Source: Acanthosoma haemorrhoidale | Lineage: Eukaryota; Arthropoda; Insecta; Hemiptera; Acanthosomatidae | Assembly (NCBI GenBank): GCA_930367205.1 | Contig: CAKNEZ010000004.1 | Span: 407,001-471,000, forward strand | Length of the DNA stretch: 64,000 bases | Reading direction: 5' to 3' | Shown here: piece by piece, positions 33,894 to 45,674 of the stretch | Numbering within the stretch: the stretch's first letter is position 1 | Layout of the letters: the number at the start of each line of letters is the position of its first letter | The notes under the pieces: generated by a model | The model's database searches: none | The model's input: the letters and a program-made list of their open reading frames with translations, nothing else | What the model was told of the DNA's origin: nothing | Program-made: the position numbers and the translations under genes

Positions 33894-35882
33894 CATGGTG
33901 GTGAGGCTGCTGCAAATTAATCTACACCACTGTATTGCAGCATGTGGTGTTCTGCAGCAGTATGTGAGAGGTAAGGATATTGATATTATTCTAATACAAG
34001 AACCTTACCTGTATAAGGGCAGGATGGGGGGGCTGGTGATGCGTGGGTATGAGATTATTTCTGTACCCGAGCGTGCCAGAGCCTGTATCCTGCATAAGAG
34101 CAGTCTTAAAATGCTGCCTCTATGGCAATATTGTTCTAGAGATTTAGCAGCAGCTCAAATGGCCCTCAACGAGGGAAATCAAGGTGGGAGGTTGACGATT
34201 GATCGGTCTACCTCCCATATGAAGAAGGAGTCCCGACCGAGGCACTTAGTAAGCTAACGGAAGGGACTGGCTTAAGGGGCGAGCTTATAGCATCGCTTGA
34301 CACGAACGCTCACCATCAGCTCTGGGGGAGCAAGAACAACAACCAGAGAGGTGAGTGTTTAGTAGAGTACATAACTAGTAATGACCTAGACATTCTAAAC
34401 AGAGGCAATACTGCCACTTTTAACAACAGAATCAGATCTGAGGTCATTGACATTACCCTTAGCACACGTACTATAAGCCTAAGGGTTAAAGGCTGGCACG
34501 TCTCTGAAGAAGAGTCATGCTCAGATCATAGATACATTAGATTTGATCTAAGTGGTAACATCACGTCCGAAGCTGTGTATAGGAATCCCAAACTTACAAA
34601 CTGGGAAACCTACTATACACAGCTTGAGGAGGAGGTCAAATGCTGTCCTAGAGTGGTGAGTAGCAACTGGCATTTGGAACATTTAAACTCAACATTGACT
34701 GAGGCAATGATTAAGTCATACACTGATAATAACACTGTATGTAATGTTAGATCCAACAGGAACTGTCCCGGGTGGAACAATGAACTTGGCAAGTTAAGAG
34801 CTCTTACACGTAAACTCTTTAACGCGGCCAAAAGATCAGGCAGATGGGACACTTATAAACGTGCACTCACTGATTATCACAAAGAAGTCAGAAAGGCTAA
34901 AAGAAGGGCGTGGAAGAAATTTCGTAGCAAAATAAACGATACAACTTCCATGTTTAGAGTAAATAGGATCTTATCCAAGCAGTCTGACTGGGGAGTATTG
35001 GGCTCCGTCTGGGTGGGAGGGGGCTATACGGATTCTGAGGAGGGAACCCTCGGTGCCCTGGCGCGCGCACATTTTCCTGGCTGCGGACTGATGGATACGA
35101 TTAATAATGACCCTACCAACTGTGAACACACTAGTTGCAAGGGTAACTGGGCAGAAGCAAATAAAATTGTCAATTCTGCAAGAGTGGAGTGGGCAATTAA
35201 TTCTTTTGCTCCTTTCAAATCACCTGGTACTGATGGGATATTCCCAGCCTTGCTATAAAAAGGCCTACCAGTAATTAGGCCCCTTATACTTATCTTGTTA
35301 CGGGGAAGCTTGGCACTGAGCTATATTCCAGTAAGCTAGAGGATGGCAAAAGTGTGTTACATACCAAAACCTGGGAAAAAGTCCTATGACGAACCCAAGT
35401 CTTACAGACCAATATGTCTGACTTCATTTTTAATGAAGACCTTGGAAAAGGTCATAGACAGACATATTAGGGATGGAATACTGGTAGGACGACCGCTCCA
35501 TAGCGCTCCATTCGCATACCAGGCAGGAAAATCCTGTGAAATTGCTCTCCACCACCTGGTTTCCAGGATAGAGAGATCCCTAGTTCATAAAGAAATAATG
35601 GCAGGCATCTTTGTTGATATAGAAGGTGCCTTTGATCGCACACCCTATAACGCTATGGCATCAGCCTTAGAAAGAAAGGGGATTAGTTCCTTAGCCTCTA
35701 GCTGGATAAACACCATGCTAGAGAATAGGATTTTACAATCACAATTGGGACAAACCAAACTGTGGATGAAGCCAGTGGGAGGATGTCCACAGGGAGGGGT
35801 GTTATCTCCATTACTGTGGTGCTTGGTCGTTGACTCATTGTTAACAAACCTAAACCCTGCAGGGTTCTACGCACAGGGATAT

Positions 35883-36093
35883 TATAGTGAAGCAGTTATA
35901 AATAACTATAAGTTTGGTTAGCTGATATAAATAACAGTGTGTTACGAAACCTGGCATGTGTTCAGAAGGTTTCAGTTTGTTTGAGTGTATACATTCTGTT
36001 TGTAATATCTATGTCTCATTGTGTAAATAAATTGTGTCGCGTTATTCAGTTACATATAAAAATGTGTCTCATTATTCAGCCCTTGTCACAACA
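35883..36093 (+). repeat. Gypsy-1 5' LTR
   Basis: Starts TATAGTGAAGCAG and ends GTCACAACA. A primer-binding site candidate TTGGCGACGAGG follows 2 nt later. An AATAAATTG poly(A) signal lies near its 3' end. Confidence 0.9.
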
Positions 36094-36230
36094 AGTTGGC
36101 GACGAGGATAAAAGTACAAAACATTGGGAAAATTGAGTGCCGCTAACAATACTATAACCGCTAAAAGGTATTTTATTTATTTTTTTACTAACTGTTATAT
36201 ACCTGATTTAAACAAGCAAATCAAGTCACA

Positions 36231-39200
36231 ATGAATTCAGAACAAATCGAGAAGTTGATGTTAGTCTTGTCATCTGCTCTGGGAAGTCAAAAAACCACAC
36301 CAGCATTACCACTGACACCATTTGAAAACTATGACCCCAAAACTGAACAGTTTTCGTCATACATGGAGCGTTTTGACAATTATTGTGATCTCAAAAACGT
36401 CACTGATGATACAAAAAAGGTTCAACTTTTGCGTTCATCAATTGGGAAAGAACATTACAACAACTTAGCCACTTTTCTGGGACCAGATGATCCCATCAAG
36501 GAAATCGACTTCATAACCTTGAAGTGCCATTTCGAAAAAATGCTGGCTCCATCAGTCTCAACCGTCGTCTCACAGCACTACTTCCTCAGCATCACTCAGC
36601 AGCCACATCAATCGATTTCGGATTTGTTGCATCTCTGAAGGGAAAGTTGAAGGACTGTGATTTTTACACAACCTGTCCCAGTGCAACCTGTAAAAAGAGG
36701 TTCTCAATTGCTCAAATATTCCTCCGTGCTCAGTTCATCAGAGGCCTGAAGGACAATTGGATACGCGAACAGATCCTTCAAGACACAACCCTCAAGGATT
36801 TCGATGGATTCGTAACGAAGGCCACAGCACTGGAAGCATCTCGATTTGAGTCGGGTCAATTAAATAAGCTACCTGAGAAGCCGCCGGATCAAGTTACAGA
36901 CGCAAACAAGATTGATCGTCGTCAAGAAAGAAATCGTCCCAGCCGCCAGCGTTCTGGGTCTCAAGACAATCGTCATCAGTCCAGCTCTCATCCGCGTCAT
37001 CGTTCTCATTCCCGCAGCACCAGAAGCCGTGTGGATTATCGAGCATTATGTCTCGATGGCCTTTGTCTCAACTGTGGTCGCTCAAACCATAAATCGCGTG
37101 ATTGCAGAACAGAGCGTAAATCCATGAAGTGCCACTCTTGTGGAAAAATCGGGCATGTCACGAAAGTTTGTATCACCACCCTGCTCCGGAAATCGAAGAC
37201 CAAGAAGCTGTCAACTGAATACCTTCAAGAGGAAGAGGATCATCACCCCAACAACGAATATGGCATCGTTCGGATTGAAACCGTCGAGGATCTGTATGAG
37301 GTTCGACCAGACACCGATAAATACATCGTCACAGTCACTCTCAACAACAAACCGCAATCGTTTGAAGTGGATTCAGGTGCACGTTTCTCTTTGATCTCAG
37401 AAACTGCTTTCAAGAAACTTGAACTCAACGTACCGCTGCAACCGACTCCAGTCACTTTCTGCTCTTACTCAGATCACCTCATCAAGCCTAAGGGTAAAGT
37501 TACCGTCTCAGTCGCATACAAAGGGAATTCGATGGAAGCCGATTTATTCATAGTCCCAGCAGGACATGACGCTTTACTTGGACGCATGTGGATTCGTAGT
37601 CTCGGGATCAGCCTCAATGAGATTAATAGCCACAAAAACTCAGCTCTCCGTCCAGTTGATGTCAACGCAGTCACTCCGATCGAAGACATCTTCAGGAAAT
37701 ACGAAGACATTTTCGAAGAAAGGATCGGGTGTGTTCCAAACGTTGAAGATAAGCTTCAACTTAGAGAAGGGGTGAAACCAGTTTTTGTCCGTGAACGGGA
37801 TGTTCCGTTTGCAATGCGAGAGCGAGTTGAGAGAGAGTTAGCCACGCTAGAGTCTCAAGGAGTCATTAGTCCCGTTGCATCAAGCGATTGGGGATCGCCA
37901 CTCGTTGTTATAGCTAAGCCTGATGGTGGTGTAAGGCTATGTGTGGATTATAAGTGTGGGGTAAACTCCAGACTCGTTGCCTCAAATCACCCTATCCGCA
38001 GAATAGATGAGGTTCTACATAGTCTCAGAGATTCTAAGTATTTTTGTAAATTGGACTTACACAAGGCATATTTGCATTGGCGGGTCGATGAAGAAGGGAG
38101 CAAGATACAAACGATTTCAACGCATAAGGGTACGTTCAAAATGAATCGCCTCAGTTTCGGAATTAAGACCGCTCCAGCAGAATTCAACCGGATCCTAGGT
38201 CAATTGCTGAACGGCCTACCAAAGGTTGAGGCATACTTTGATGACATCATCTGTCATGGCTCAGATCTCGAAGAATGCTCCAGAACTCTCATCGCATGTT
38301 TGGAAACACTCAAAGAATATGATCTCCATCTCAATCGTGCTAAATGCTCATTCTTCAAGGAAAGCATAAATTACCTCGGTCATGTAGTGTCACACAATCA
38401 AATTCAGAAGTGCCCAGCTAAGGTTCAAGCAGTTTCTCGGATGCTGCAACCAAAGAATGTGGATGAATTGAGGAGATTCCTTGGTTTAATCACTTATTAT
38501 TCCAAATTCATTCCAGATTTCTCTTCGAAGTCCTACCCACTACGCTCCTTACTCAGGAAGGGTGAACGATTCTTTTGGTCTGCAGCTGCTGAGGCCTCCT
38601 TCCAGAATCTCAAGACAGAGTTGTGCTCAGACAAAGTGCTCATTCCGTTTGACCCTTCAAAACAGGTTATTCTCACAACTGATGCCTCGCCAACCGGGAT
38701 AGCTGCAGTACTTAGTCATGAAATTGATGGTCACGAGCGTCCAATCGCCTACGCCTCACGAGCTCTGACGCAGGCTGAGTCAAACTACAGCCAGCTCGAC
38801 AGAGAAGCCCTGGCTATCGTATATGCCGCAACACACTTCTTTAACTACCTACTCGGCAAACGTTTCGTTCTTGTCACAGACAATGAGCCGCTTTCGAGGA
38901 TTTTTCATCCAGACCGGACACTGCCGCAGATGACCTCTTCGCGTTTACTGAGGTATGCCTCTTTTCTCAGTGGACTCGACTACACCGTCCGATACAAGAA
39001 AGGGAAAGAGAACGAGAATGTCGATTGTCTGTCCCGGGCACCAGTCTCTACAGCTAGTGAGTCACAAGCAATGTCGATTGATCAGGAAGTCAACGTTCTG
39101 TATGCTGAAACACTGCTCCAGATCTCCAGTATGGCTATCACTGCAGACACAGTAGCCAAGGAAACCGGAAAAGACCCAAAGTTGCAAGCATTACTGCAGG

Positions 39201-40465
39201 AGCTCAAGAACAGCCGCAAGGATAGCTCGTACACTGTCTCTGGGAACATGTTATTCCGTTCCGATCGAGCAGTAATCCCAAAGTCTCTCCAAGTGCCAAT
39301 TCTCCAAGAGCTTCATGCATCATATTTGGGAATAACTAAGATGAAGCAACTCGCCAGGAGATACGTTTACTGGGAAGGATTGGACATAGAACGTCTTGTA
39401 AAGAGCTGTGAATCCTGTGCCAAAGTCCGTCACAGTCCGCAGAAAGCGCCAATTCATCACTGGGATCAGCCTGATGAGAATTGGGAGAGAGTGCACATTG
39501 ACTATGCGGGGCCTTGCGATGGCCATTTCTTTTTGATGTGTGTGGACGCAAAGTCGAAGTGGGCAGAAGTTCGCATGATCCGCGATGCTCCGTCCTCGTT
39601 TTCAACAACAACTCTGCTTGAAGGCATATTTTCGGTACATGGTTACCCCTCGGTGATGGTTTCAGACAACGCCGCCATCTTCAAAAGTGAAGAGTTCCAG
39701 CTGTATTGCAAAGAGCGGGGGATATTTCAAAAGTTTAGCGCACCAAATCATCCAGCCACGAATGGTCTAGCAGAACGCAGCATCCAGACATTGAAAAGAA
39801 GGCTCAAGGCTGCTGCTGATGATCCTGCTCCGCTGTGTTGTAAGCTGCGGAACATAATGTTCCGCTACAGGGCGACACCCTTAGCCTCAGGTCTATCTCC
39901 TTCGGAACTGTACCTAAAGAGAAGGATCCGTACTCGTCTCGATGCTCTGATACCAAACAGCAAACCTCTGGCTCCAACTGTGCCTACTGCATTGCGGGTT
40001 CGTAATCTTCAAGTGGGGGAGAGAGTGCAGGTGAAGATTCGCTTAGAAAACCAAGACGTTTGGCAGTTTGGCACCATCAGGAGAAAACTCGGCCAGTACC
40101 ATTATATTGTCGAGTTGGACACAGGTCGCACCCTGAAACGCCATATTAATCAACTGGTCGTCACCTTGGTTCCGAAGAAAGAAGTCTCCCTAACTCCTTT
40201 GGTTCCACAGCACAGAATGGGGGTGCCATCCAAAACTGAAACTACAAGCTTGCCACTAGACCACCAATCGCCACCAACACCTCCTTCACCACATGTAAGT
40301 AGTCCAGGTACACAGCGCGACTTGCCTAATCCATGCCATCCAAGGCCACCTGTTCAGCCTGGTCCGTCTGGCCCTCCATCGCCTAGCCCTACCAGGAGCC
40401 GGAAAAAGCCGAAGTATCTCGAGGACTATGTCTCCAACTTGTGTTGTGGACCTGTCATTAAATAA
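36231..40465 (+). pseudogene. Gypsy-1 Gag-Pol polyprotein with one frameshift in gag
   Basis: The first 135 codons of gag (from ATG 36231) stop at 36638. The frame continues in another phase from about 36630 to 40465. Domains after the shift: rest of capsid; two zinc knuckles ('CLNCGRSNHKSRDC', 'CHSCGKIGHVTKVC'); protease 'VDSGARFSLIS'; RT with 'KLDLHKAYLH' and 'YFDDII'; RNase H 'TTDASPTGIAAVLS'; integrase finger and core with 'HIDYAGP', 'VSDNAAIF' and 'HPATNGLAERSIQ'; then a Pro-rich tail. The pol frame alone is 1300 codons without a stop. The break falls mid-capsid, not at a gag/pol border, so I read it as a mutation and not programmed frameshifting. Confidence 0.88.
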
Positions 40466-40687
40466 GTGGGGGAGATTATAGTGAAGCAGTTATAAATAAC
40501 TATAAGTTTGGTTAGCTGATATAAATAACAGTGTGTTACGAAACCTGGCATGTGTTCAGAAGGTTTCAGTTTGTTTGAGTGTATACATTCTGTTTGTAAT
40601 ATCTATGTCTCATTGTGTAAATAAATTGTGTCGCGCTATTCAATTACATATAAAAATGTGTCTCATTATTCAGCCCTTGTCACAACA
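40465..40687 (+). repeat. Gypsy-1 polypurine tract and 3' LTR
   Basis: A polypurine tract, AGTGGGGGAGA, directly precedes the 3' LTR at 40477-40687. Only about two bases differ from the 5' LTR, both transitions near the AATAAATTG motif. Confidence 0.9.
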
Positions 40688-42610
40688 GATATGCTGATGA
40701 CATTGCTGTGCTCATAGGGGGCAAGTTCTCAGAAACCATTTCTGAGTTGCTTTCCGCATCGATGGATCTTTTGAGGGATTGGTGTGAAAAGAATGGTTTA
40801 GGAATCAATCCCCAGAAGATAAATCTCTGTATCTTCACTAACAAAAGAAATGCTATAATTAGACCACCCTATATAGGGGGGACACTGGTAAGCATTTGTA
40901 GTGAGGTAAAGCATCTAGGGGTTACTCTGGATAGAAAATTGGTCTGGTCTAAACACATCAGGAATACTACTATGAAGGCACTTCGATGCCTCTATGCATG
41001 TAAAAGGGCTGTGGGTAGGACCTGGGGACTACAACCCAGAATGTTATTCTGGCTATATACCGCAGCAGTGAGACCAATGGTGCTCTATGCCTCTATGGTG
41101 TGGTGGCACAGAGGTAGTATTAGTAAAAATAGAACATTGCTTGGCAAATTACAGAGGCTTTCATGTCTCATGATCACTGGTGCCATGAGTACAACTCCTA
41201 CTGCTGCAATGGAAGTCTTATTGAACTTGGATCCACTGCACATAGAAGTAGAAGCGCAAGCCTTAAACGTGGCTTACAGACTTGCGAAATCAGGAACAAG
41301 ATCCAAATTCATGACTCACATGGGACATGGGAACTTGTTCAGAAGAATTGATGAGGACGAGGTGCTGTCAATGCACTCTGACCTACAAGTTAAGAAACAC
41401 ACAGACGTCTTATACTGTGCGGTAAACACAAAGACCAAACCACATAAACTGTGTAATGGGATTAATTGCTATACAGACGGCTCACTAACAGAAAACGGAT
41501 CAGGGGCCGGCATATGGAGGAAAGATAAACCAGAATCTGGGATTTCTATTCCTTTAGGTAGACACACCTCGGTCTTTCAGGCCGAAGTGATGGCGATCAA
41601 TGTCTGTACCCAAACCTTAATTGGGGAGGGTGTAAGAAACAGACTGATCACAATTTTCACGGATAGCCAGGCAGCCATTGGCGCCCTGAGAAGCTATACG
41701 ACCAGATCTTATTTGGTTGAGGAGTGTAAAAACAACTTAAACACACTCTCGCTAGCCAATAAGGTTAGAATCGACTGGGTGCCAGGACACACAGGCATCA
41801 CAGGCAATGAGAAGGCAGATGGCCTTGGAAGGGTGGGCTCAGAAGAGACACCTCTTGCACCTGAACCCATATGTGGTATCAGCCTCAGCTACGCTAAAAG
41901 GCGTATAAAATTAGCTTTAGAGGACAAGGCAAGACTTTCTTGGAGAGAAACTAAGAAACAGGAACACTCGAAACTGTTTCTTAATGGACCCTGTAAGAGA
42001 AGAAGCTCAGCACTTCTATCAATGGACAGGTGGACACTCAAACGTGTGACAGGACTCTATACAGGTCACTGTCGGTTAAATAAACACCTCTTTAATTTGG
42101 GGATAGTGGGATCACCAATCTGCAGATTCTGCAAGAAAGAGGGAGAAACGGCACGTCATATAATATGTGACTGTGATAACTTAGCTTGAAGGCGATACCT
42201 TCACTTTGGTAGTGATCGCATTGTAGACCCCAAACTATGTGAACTGATCGATCCATTCAGTATCCTCAGATTTGCAAAGGCCGTGGGCCTGTCACATATA
42301 TAGGACAGGGACATGGACGGCGCACAATAGGTCTCAGTGAGGCCGCGGTGCACAAATGCCGGAACAAATAATAATAATAATCTAACCTTGGACATCAATT
42401 ATGTAAAAAGCAGTAGATTTTTTGTATTAGAACTAGAGTGTATGGTGATTGGGAAAATAAATATAATCATTATTATTGTAAAAAAATTATTAATGTAAGA
42501 AAAACATGTAGTAACAAAAAATAAATGTCAAATATAAATGTTTTTTTTTTTTCTTCCAAACATTATGCAATATCCTTTCTGTTGATCCAACTGCGTTCCT
42601 CCAATCCCAA

Positions 42611-43488
42611 CTACTTTACATATAATTTATTTCCTTTTCTTTTCAAAACCTTTTCTACAAGGTATACATCTGGATGTTTTACTTTTTGAAGCTCTTCAGC
42701 GTAAAAGGAACCACTGATAGGTTGCCCTTTCAGATCTTCAAGTTGATATGTGTACGGGTACGTCTTCTGAATCATGACTACTTTAAATATTTCACTCGAC
42801 CAATTTGGTGTATAGTCTTTTGAAAATATTGTCTTTTGTTTTGATATCCTGACAAAATCGCCCTCTTCAAACTTCTGCTTTTGTACATTTGATTTGGTTA
42901 TGGACGAATACACATTTTGTAACAAGTACTTTTCAGATTTTTTATTGTGGGCATCGATTGGTCTCATACATATAGTTTAATGAAATGAGGTATTGTAATC
43001 TAGCAGGATCTGAGGTAAAATATCTAAAAATTTGTAATTTCCTAGTAAGCTGAATGCTTTCCACATTTTCGCTTTCAATGTTCTATTAAATCTCTCCACA
43101 ATGGAAGCCTTTATTGAGGAAAAAGTAGAATAATGATTAATAGAGTATTTTTTCATCAGAGAATTAAACTTTGAATTGTAAAATTCCTTTCCCTGATCGC
43201 TTTAAATATTTTTTGCAGATTGTTTACTCGATAAAAACACACTCTCCATCGCTTTGACCACGTTGTCTGCTGTTTTCTGTTTTAGTGCCACAGCCCAAGC
43301 GTATTTCGAAAAGCAGTCTATAACTGCTAATAAATATTTATGACCTTTATCTTCTCGAGAATAAGGTATCATTTCTACAAGATCTATTTGCCACAAATCA
43401 TTTATTCAGTCTTTCGCCGGGGATATATCTTCCGAGCCGGTTTGTGTAATTCGTCAACAACAGTTCTTTTTATTAATGATGAATTCAT
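42611..43488 (-). pseudogene. Polinton integrase (retrovirus-like), broken
   Basis: DDE integrase that would insert the element. The likely start at 43488 directly abuts the stop of the upstream gene. The N-terminal linker has 'ELHKPARKIYPRR', usual in Maverick integrases. The core keeps its three catalytic acids in 'WQIDLVEM', 'SDQGKEF' and 'SIVERFNRTL'. The C-terminal SH3-like domain reads 'EEGDFVRISKQKTIF' and 'NWSSEIFKV'. Damage: a frameshift at about 43400-43415, stop codons at 43202-43204 and 42977-42979. The catalytic core is readable but the gene is dead. Confidence 0.85.
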
Positions 43489-43948
43489 CTATAACTTCTT
43501 TTTAAGTAATTTGTTAAGATAACCAAGCGTGACCACATCAGCTTCCTCTGCAGGCTCCCCAACGTTTGCTATTTTCTTGCCTGCACAGTCATACTCATTC
43601 GCAACCAAAGTTAAAGCAACGGTGTTTAAATATTTTCTGGTAACACCATCAGATCCATCTTTAGGTTGTGCAAAGTTTACCAGTCTTTTTCCTTTTCCAT
43701 CTATATAATTACCAGGCCAATTTTTTTAAATCGATATAGTAAAATGCTAAATTATCACAATACACTTTATTGGCAGCGTCGCGAGCAGAGACTAGATTTG
43801 CAATATTGATTATTCGTAAATGTTGCGCATCGATATCCTTTTCAGACTTTAATAAGCTAAAGGGAAAATAACATTTTTTGTACTTTATCGCTATGTGGGA
43901 TCCGAACTTGTTTATCGTCATGCTTGTACTGAATCTGCATATAAACAT
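43489..43948 (-). pseudogene. Repeat protein upstream of integrase (fibre-like repeats)
   Basis: The start at 43948 lies 7 nt after the previous gene's stop. It contains three spaced copies of a motif of the form 'D..G/..(K/R)(R/K)(I/L).N(V/I/F)A.(P/L)....D.(V/A)T...Y': near 43790, 43660 and 43550. The spacing and form recall tail-fibre repeats of phages and similar segments next to Maverick integrases. A frameshift near 43720, at a run of T, separates the first copy from the other two. A structural or attachment role is only a guess. Confidence 0.5.
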
Positions 43949-43955
43949 GTGAGCG

Positions 43956-44894
43956 TTAATATATGATATTTTCTTCTGGCAGCTCTTCAATTATTGATTC
44001 TATTTCGTTTTGGTGTCCTTCATGTCCGGCATGAGTTGAAGACATTAACAGCCTTAGTCGATCGACAAGTTGGTTAGGGTCGTTCCAATACTCGTACAAG
44101 GGTTTATTGGCTCTCATAAGACTAGTGCCCCGTTTGTAAGTGTAAGAACGGGTTGAAGTTAGCCTGCCCGAAGCTGATGAAGCGGAGGAAGGGGGGCGTT
44201 GTTTCAAAATTTGTGGTGGAAATAACTTCGATATTATATTTCTATATTTATCAGATCTATTTCCTAATACCCCCTGTTCCTCACTGTATCCTCTCTTGTG
44301 AGCATTGGTCGAGAGTAAAATATTCTTATAATTATCCAAGTCCGACTCTGTGTAATCTTTAGGATTTTTTAAGTAGAGTAGCTTCAGCAATCCCGGTGTT
44401 CCTTCATAAACCACATCGTTAATAGACATATCGTCACTGTTCTCGAAAAGCTGAACATCAGTCGAGTCACCAATGGCTAATCTCCCAGAAGGCATGACTC
44501 TAATGCCGTAACGAGAGTCGTGTGTCTTATCACCTTTCAACATCTTATCCAAGTATTCTCTCTGTAGATTTCCAAAAGCGGCGAGACGCTCTTTAAATTC
44601 TGCATCTCCCTTTGGAGTTTGAGCATATTCTTTAACTTTTTCTGATAGTGGATCGTCTGTCACATACTCCCCCTCATCTACTTCTGGTGATATGAACTCA
44701 TGAACGGGAACCGTTAAGTGAGATAATGGTGTTTGCACAGTACTAGTTTTTGTATCATCGGATGAAACTGTTGTAGCTCTTTTGTAGTGAGACATTGTGT
44801 AGTGACGCTTTAATGACCGAAATTTATTTTTCAAAATCTCACTAGTTTTTATAATCTCACGAGTGACTTTTGGGTCCATGGTTGTTAATGACAA
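43956..44894 (-). CDS. Conserved Maverick protein (DUF8207-like)
   Basis: An intact 312-residue frame, 3 nt downstream of the ATPase gene. The N-terminus is basic. The conserved part is C-terminal: 'SRYGIRVMPSGRLAIGDS', 'YEGTPGLLKLLYLKNP', 'STNAHKRGY', then 'YEYWNDPNQLVDRLRLL' and a final acidic 'ESIIEELPEENIIY'. I know this pattern from many insect Maverick-type elements, where it is annotated as a domain of unknown function, DUF8207 to my recollection. Role unknown; its linkage to ATPase and integrase suggests a virion or packaging function. Confidence 0.7.
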   Translation of the reverse strand: MSLTTMDPKVTREIIKTSEILKNKFRSLKRHYTMSHYKRATTVSSDDTKTSTVQTPLSHLTVPVHEFISPEVDEGEYVTDDPLSEKVKEYAQTPKGDAEFKERLAAFGNLQREYLDKMLKGDKTHDSRYGIRVMPSGRLAIGDSTDVQLFENSDDMSINDVVYEGTPGLLKLLYLKNPKDYTESDLDNYKNILLSTNAHKRGYSEEQGVLGNRSDKYRNIISKLFPPQILKQRPPSSASSASGRLTSTRSYTYKRGTSLMRANKPLYEYWNDPNQLVDRLRLLMSSTHAGHEGHQNEIESIIEELPEENIIY

Positions 44895-44897
44895 TTA

Positions 44898-45620
44898 CTA
44901 CCACGACTGCTCTTTATATATATCTACAATGAATGTATCGATTCCTTTTCGAAAACGTCCATTGTTCAGGTCCCTGCTCTTGTCAGTTACAATGTAATTA
45001 AAAGGCTCTTTCCAACATAATGAACACATCTCTTTAAAAAGTGTGAAATTTAAATCCGAAGTGCTTACGTGCTCCTCGTAAATATGTTTCAAATTTAATT
45101 CATCTTGAGGAAATACTATTAAAAAGTTAATGTTACATCTGATAAGGTGTCTTGGGATACAAACATAACTTTGTGTTAAATAAAAACAATCAAGGTTCAT
45201 ATGACGACCATAGCTAAAGTACCGTTTAATTACATCTTGATTTTCCATAGTGACATCATCGAATATACAGACCGAATTGGATTCAACTTCCTGAGGCAAT
45301 TCATTCGCATCTTCAAATTCATATAATCCTATTTCAGGAACAAGATTTATGACACTCTTTAAATACTGATATTTAGACTGATGTAATGTTTTTCCGAAAA
45401 GATAAACATTTTTAAATTTTAAACCATTTGGATTTAATAAAAGTGCAATAATAATATTAGTCTTTCCACAACCGCTAGGTCCGCAAATTGATGCTCGAAT
45501 GGTGTTCGGTAATAATGCACTATGTCTTCCTTCTGAATCAACTTTAACTGGTGAAATGTTGATTGTGGAAAAACGTTGTTCTTGTTTGACTAATTTCATT
45601 CTGAATGCAAACGACGGCAT
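44898..45620 (-). CDS. A32-like genome-packaging ATPase
   Basis: An intact 240-residue ATPase of the FtsK/HerA-A32 group, expected to pump DNA into capsids. Walker A 'GPSGCGKT' is at residues 47-54 and Walker B 'VCIFDD' at 117-122, followed by a 'FYLTQSY' sensor-like segment near 150. The size matches Polinton ATPases. It is transcribed away from the PLA2 gene across a 54-bp intergenic region with TATA-like sequence. Confidence 0.9.
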   Translation of the reverse strand: MPSFAFRMKLVKQEQRFSTINISPVKVDSEGRHSALLPNTIRASICGPSGCGKTNIIIALLLNPNGLKFKNVYLFGKTLHQSKYQYLKSVINLVPEIGLYEFEDANELPQEVESNSVCIFDDVTMENQDVIKRYFSYGRHMNLDCFYLTQSYVCIPRHLIRCNINFLIVFPQDELNLKHIYEEHVSTSDLNFTLFKEMCSLCWKEPFNYIVTDKSRDLNNGRFRKGIDTFIVDIYKEQSW

Positions 45621-45674
45621 TATGCTTCAGTATATATAGATATATAAGTCTGTTCTTCATTTTCTTAGTACAGT
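45621..45674. promoter_or_regulatory. Divergent promoter between ATPase and PLA2 genes
   Basis: Only 54 bp separate the two divergent start codons. They contain GTATATATAGATATATAAG, which reads as a TATA element on either strand, and CATTTTCTTAG, a splice acceptor-like sequence just before the PLA2 ATG. It probably drives both the minus-strand block (ATPase to integrase) and the plus-strand capsid block. Confidence 0.5.

Larger units (their letters stand above)
35883..40687 (+). mobile_element. Gypsy-1 LTR retrotransposon, young
   Basis: Two 211-bp LTRs (35883-36093 and 40477-40687) differ at about two positions, and the 5-bp target duplication GATAT is perfect (35878-35882 and 40688-40692). 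It carries gag-pol but no envelope gene. The LTRs run TATAGTG...CAACA, so the usual 5' TG is replaced by TA. One frameshift in gag is the only coding lesion I see. Confidence 0.93.
33895..42300 (+). pseudogene. LINE copy 2 ORF2, broken and split
   Basis: Endonuclease-RT-RNase H gene in two parts, 33895-35882 and 40693-42300, around Gypsy-1. Lesions relative to copy 1: a one-base deletion near 34201, TAA at about 35256, TAG at about 35337 and TGA near 42187. The RT catalytic region is cut just before the YADD codons, which lie at 40688-40698. RNase H motifs ('TDSQAAIGAL', 'WVPGHTGITGNEKADGLG') follow at about 41650-41830. Confidence 0.88.
32341..42380 (+). mobile_element. LINE copy 2, inactivated, split by Gypsy-1
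   Basis: Same family as 153-7909, starting TGTCACCTCC and ending in AAT repeats. It is flanked by the target duplication ATCTAACCTT at 32331-32340 and 42380-42389, which shares its first A with the tail. Gypsy-1 (35883-40687) lies inside the RT domain. Both ORFs carry several small lesions absent from copy 1. Confidence 0.92.

Noticed and set aside
36231..36640. Programmed frameshift in Gypsy-1
   Set aside because: The shift lies inside the capsid region, not at a gag/pol border, and no slippery heptamer or following structure is evident.
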